Source: Galbibacter orientalis DSM 19592 (GTDB lineage: Bacteria; Bacteroidota; Bacteroidia; Flavobacteriales; Flavobacteriaceae). From it: a stretch of DNA of 64,000 nucleotides. Below are positions 61,291 to 64,000 of this stretch, piece after piece. A model generated the notes under the pieces. That model was given only the letters and a program-made list of their open reading frames with translations. It was not told the DNA's origin and searched no databases. The stretch spans positions 3,746,240-3,810,239 of the forward strand of contig NZ_JH651379.1 in NCBI RefSeq assembly GCF_000260115.1, read 5' to 3'. The translations under genes were made by a program, and so were the position numbers. Position 1 is the stretch's first letter, and each line of letters begins with the position of its first letter.

Positions 61291-62109
61291 ATGTTATTAA
61301 AAGAAAAATTAGCCGTATTTACCAGTCAACATAGAGGATTGCTCGCTACAAACTTCTATAACTTAGAAACCTTACACGGGGTTTTAAAAGCAGCATCAGA
61401 ATTAAAAGAACCTATAATTTTACAATTGACCAAAAGTTCCATAGATTATATGGGGTTGGACACTGCTGTAAAACTCGGAAGAGCAGGTTTAGAACAGTTT
61501 GGTGTTGAAGGATGGATTCACTTAGACCATGGAGGTTCTGTAGAATTAGTACAACAATGCCTTGATGCTGGCTTTGATTCTGTTATGATTGACGGAAGTG
61601 AACTCCCTTTTGAAGACAATATAAAAATGACTCAAGAGGTAGTAAAGCGTGCTAAAAAATACAATGCACATGTAGAAGCAGAATTGGGTTATGTAGCAAA
61701 ATTAGGTCAATCTCATGGTACACAGGGCTTTACACAACCAAGTGAAGCTAAAGAATTTGTAGACGCTACTGGCGTTGATGCTTTAGCAATTGCCATTGGT
61801 ACAGCCCATGGATTCTATAAAGAAGAGCCTAATTTAGATATTGAACTTTTAAAAAGCATTAAAGAAGTTACCAATGCAACCTTAGTACTACATGGAAGTT
61901 CTGGAGTTCCTCACAACCAGGTACAAGAAGCTATTAGCAACGGTATTTGCAAAGTGAATTTAGCTACAGAAATTAAAAATATCTTTATGAAAACGCTTCA
62001 AAAGGAGCTTACTAATAATGAAGAAATCGACTTAAGAAAAGTTTTTCCTAAGGCTACCAATCAAGTTACCGACTTGGTGAAAACTAAATTAGAAATGATA
62101 AAAAACTAA
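61291..62109 (+). CDS. Class II fructose/tagatose-bisphosphate aldolase family (GatY/KbaY-like)
   Basis: 272 residues, zinc-dependent aldolase fold: FTSQHRGLLATNFYNLETLHGVLKAASEL, WIHLDHGGSVELVQQCLDAGFDSVMIDGSELPFEDN (first zinc His and catalytic Asp region), HVEAELGYV, IAIGTAHGFYKEEPNLD (His), LVLHGSSGVPHNQVQEAI (His) and KVNLATEI. The length is close to GatY/KbaY. It would split tagatose-1,6-bisphosphate into DHAP and glyceraldehyde-3-phosphate, the last step after AgaS and the kinase. The aldolase start is 5 bp after the second kinase. Confidence 0.9.
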   Translation: MLLKEKLAVFTSQHRGLLATNFYNLETLHGVLKAASELKEPIILQLTKSSIDYMGLDTAVKLGRAGLEQFGVEGWIHLDHGGSVELVQQCLDAGFDSVMIDGSELPFEDNIKMTQEVVKRAKKYNAHVEAELGYVAKLGQSHGTQGFTQPSEAKEFVDATGVDALAIAIGTAHGFYKEEPNLDIELLKSIKEVTNATLVLHGSSGVPHNQVQEAISNGICKVNLATEIKNIFMKTLQKELTNNEEIDLRKVFPKATNQVTDLVKTKLEMIKN

Positions 62110-62113
62110 AACT

Positions 62114-63100
62114 ATGCTAAACCCATTCATTGATGCACATGTCCATTTAAATACACGCTCCGAAGCAAAAATGAAGTTAGCTAAAAAATATAATGCTTCA
62201 TTTTTATCGATTAATACCAATATTCCGTTTTTTGATTCTTTAGAGGAACAACAACAGGTGATCCACGATTTGGAAGAAAAATATCCAAATACAAGTAAAT
62301 TCATTACTAGTTTTGATACTAAATTTTGGAATACAGACAAATGGCTTCCGCATGCTTTAAACCAAATAAAAACAGGAATAGCAAATGGCGCTGTTGGTGT
62401 TAAAATTTGGAAAAACATAGGAATGGATCCTGAAGTAAAAGATAAAAATGGAAACTTTGTTTTGTTAGATGATGCTCGCTTCGACCCTATTTATCAATAC
62501 TTAGTAGCTAATGATATCTTACTTATTGGACACCAAGGGGAACCTAAAAACTGCTGGCTTCCGTTAGAAAAAATGACAGTGGATTCTGATAGAAATTATT
62601 TTGCTGAACATCCAGAATATCATATGTTTTTACTTCCTGAATATCCATCATATGAAAAGCAAATGGAGGCTCGTGATAATGTGCTAAAAAAATTCCCTCA
62701 ACTAAAATATGTTGGGCTTCATTTGTTTAGCATGGAATGGAGCATAGATGAAGTAGCAAAAAGGTTAGACACCTATCCAAATACAATGACCGATTTAGCG
62801 GAGCGTATTTGCCATGTCCAATTACAAGCAAAAGAAAACCTTGAAAAGGTAAAAGAGTTTTTTATTAAATATCAAGATCGAATTATCTACGGAACTGATG
62901 TTATTGACGATGGAAGCATGAATGATGAACAACTTACCCAAAAATTTGAAACACTTTGGAATACTCATTGGGACTTTTTTGCAACTGACAAAACATTAAG
63001 TGCTCCAGAGTTTAAAGGAACTTTTGAAGGCTTAAATTTACCTGAAAACGTTCTTCAAAAAATATTTAGAGATAATGCTATAAAAACTTACGGCTTTTAA
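62114..63100 (+). CDS. Amidohydrolase-family metal-dependent hydrolase
   Basis: 328 residues, TIM-barrel amidohydrolase_2-like. Metal motifs: FIDAHVHLNTR (HxH), GVKIWKNIG (the Lys usually carboxylated), LIGHQGEP, LHLFSMEW and IIYGTDVIDDG (catalytic Asp). No signal peptide, so cytosolic. It is the last gene of the agaS operon, 4 bp after the aldolase. It does not look like NagA (N-acetyl-hexosamine-6-phosphate deacetylase), but as the only hydrolase in the set it could supply the missing deacetylation or open a ring product. The substrate is unknown. Confidence 0.8.
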   Translation: MLNPFIDAHVHLNTRSEAKMKLAKKYNASFLSINTNIPFFDSLEEQQQVIHDLEEKYPNTSKFITSFDTKFWNTDKWLPHALNQIKTGIANGAVGVKIWKNIGMDPEVKDKNGNFVLLDDARFDPIYQYLVANDILLIGHQGEPKNCWLPLEKMTVDSDRNYFAEHPEYHMFLLPEYPSYEKQMEARDNVLKKFPQLKYVGLHLFSMEWSIDEVAKRLDTYPNTMTDLAERICHVQLQAKENLEKVKEFFIKYQDRIIYGTDVIDDGSMNDEQLTQKFETLWNTHWDFFATDKTLSAPEFKGTFEGLNLPENVLQKIFRDNAIKTYGF

Positions 63101-63102
63101 AT

Positions 63103-63242
63103 AAAAAAGTGGCTATCTAGAAAGAATCTAAACTCTAAATGTTATCCTGAGCTTGTCAAAGGATTCTTTTATGAGTTGGTTGTTTAAACTTCGACAAACT
63201 CAGTTTGACAACTACCAATTACTTTTTAGATAGCCACTTTTT
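63103..63242. terminator. Long bidirectional stem with a repeat-like insert in its loop
   Basis: Arms of about 20 bp (AAAAAGTGGCTATCTAGAAAG, one mismatch, at 63104-63124 and 63222-63242) face each other between convergent genes. Instead of a short loop they enclose about 97 bp with its own repeat-like parts, ATCCTGAGCTTGTCAAAGGAT and CTTCGACAAACTCAGTTTGAC, which resemble dispersed elements of this phylum. Confidence 0.6.
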
Positions 63243-63255
63243 ATGGTTTTAACAG

Positions 63256-64000
63256 TTAATCTTGCCTTACATTTCCTATTATTTGCTCCTCCTCTGTTTT
63301 GTAATTAGACAGGTTAATAGCCGTTTCTATTAAAGCTAAATGAGAATAAGCTTGTGGGAAGTTCCCTAACAATCTCTTAGTTTCAAAATCTATATCTTCA
63401 CTAAATAAACCTAAATGATTGCTATAAGACAGTAATTGTTCAAATAGTTTTACTGCTTTTTCGTGCTCTCCTATTTTATTTAATGCATTAATAAACCAAA
63501 ACGTACAGATTGTAAAAGATGACGAAGGCAATCCAAAATCGTCTTGATTTTTATATCTATAGAGCAAGCCATCGTTGCTAAGTTCTTTTTCTATTGCTTT
63601 TACAGTTCCTACATATCTTGGATCATTTGCATTAATAAAACCATAAGGTTCCATTAATAAAACAGAAGCATCTAAATCTTTAGACCCATAAAACTGAGTA
63701 AAGGCTTGTACTTCTTCATTCCAAGCATTGTTATGGATATCATTTTTTATTTCTTGTTCTAAAACGCTCCATTTCTCAATTTTGCGGGTTTTATTTAACA
63801 TTTTAGCTACCCTTAAAGCTCTATCTACTGCTACCCAGCATAATACTTTAGAAAAGGTAAAATGCTTTTCTTCAGTTCGAAATTCCCAAATCCCTTTATC
63901 TGTTTCTTTCCAGTGTTTGTTTACAACCCAAACAATCCCTTTAGTAATAGTCCAAAGGTCTTCACTATTTTCAATTTGAGTACTAAACTTCATAAACTGC
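63256..64000 (-). CDS. GH15-type glycoside hydrolase (C-terminal part)
   Basis: The C-terminal 248 residues of a gene that runs off the right edge (open frame to the last base; the methionine near 63993 is internal). An (alpha/alpha)6-barrel with GH15 glucoamylase/trehalase-like signatures: LWTITKGIVWVVNKHWKETDKGIWEFR, FTFSKVLCWVAVDRALR, SSSFTICTFWFINALN, and the end LGNFPQAYSHLALIETAINL. The full protein in this group is about 600 residues. The family often stands next to trehalose synthesis genes, so it may not belong to the galactosamine-type operon facing it. Confidence 0.88.
   Translation of the reverse strand, partial: QFMKFSTQIENSEDLWTITKGIVWVVNKHWKETDKGIWEFRTEEKHFTFSKVLCWVAVDRALRVAKMLNKTRKIEKWSVLEQEIKNDIHNNAWNEEVQAFTQFYGSKDLDASVLLMEPYGFINANDPRYVGTVKAIEKELSNDGLLYRYKNQDDFGLPSSSFTICTFWFINALNKIGEHEKAVKLFEQLLSYSNHLGLFSEDIDFETKRLLGNFPQAYSHLALIETAINLSNYKTEEEQIIGNVRQD

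Noticed and set aside
1-64000. CRISPR array or cas genes
   Set aside because: No regularly spaced direct repeats and no cas-like protein were found. The four dispersed repeats are kilobases apart.

Overview
The window comes from an AT-rich Bacteroidota genome, most likely a marine member of the Flavobacteriaceae. Support for this: SusC/SusD pairs, a hybrid two-component regulator, promoters of the TTTG-N18..21-TAnnTTTG type, few purine-rich ribosome sites, a 950-residue CarB, and many seaweed-polysaccharide sulfatases.

Region 1 (1-25.6 kb) is a large polysaccharide utilization locus (PUL). From left to right it holds the N-terminus of a hybrid two-component sensor, five S1 sulfatases, a GH2, a GH29, a GH16 with an agarase/porphyranase-type active site, a GH117, a surface glycan-binding lipoprotein, and SusD and SusC. 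GH16 + GH117 + GH29 + GH2 + several sulfatases is the logic known for agar/porphyran (red algal galactan) breakdown. GH16 would cut the chain, the sulfatases would remove sulfate, GH29 would release alpha-L-galactose/fucose-type units, GH117 would release 3,6-anhydro-L-galactose, and GH2 would release D-galactose. The locus ends at a tyrosine recombinase (24260-25501), followed by a 41-nt fragment of the 3' half of an initiator tRNA-Met gene (25632-25672). This is the expected scar of a tRNA-integrating element, so the PUL is probably cargo of an integrative genomic island whose other end lies left of the window.

Region 2 (25.7-34.5 kb) is mixed. It holds a sixth sulfatase just outside the island border, a secreted protein with a SPOR-like C-terminus, tRNA-Pro(GGG), an unrecognised 327-residue protein, an IS3-family element with the truncated gene it abuts, and a PD40 beta-propeller protein.

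Region 3 (34.6-51.7 kb) is core chromosome: carB, rpmH, an AhpD-like protein, a TPR membrane protein, cardiolipin synthase with a lytic transglycosylase, an alpha/beta hydrolase, a GNAT protein, sucC, a LON-domain protein, lysA, parDE, a thioredoxin-like protein, a class A beta-lactamase-like lipoprotein, an exported VOC protein and a NudK-type Nudix hydrolase.

Region 4 (51.7-63.1 kb) is a second sugar locus. SusC, SusD and a DUF5077/DUF3472-type lipoprotein diverge from a catabolic operon: an AgaS-type isomerase/deaminase, two PfkB kinases, a GatY/KbaY-type aldolase and an amidohydrolase. This resembles the galactosamine/GalNAc to tagatose-phosphate route. The window ends inside a GH15-type gene.

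Four copies of a 92-118 bp intergenic repeat lie between 45.5 and 60.3 kb, all in the same orientation. Two of them end just upstream of start codons. No CRISPR array, rRNA or sulfatase maturase was seen.
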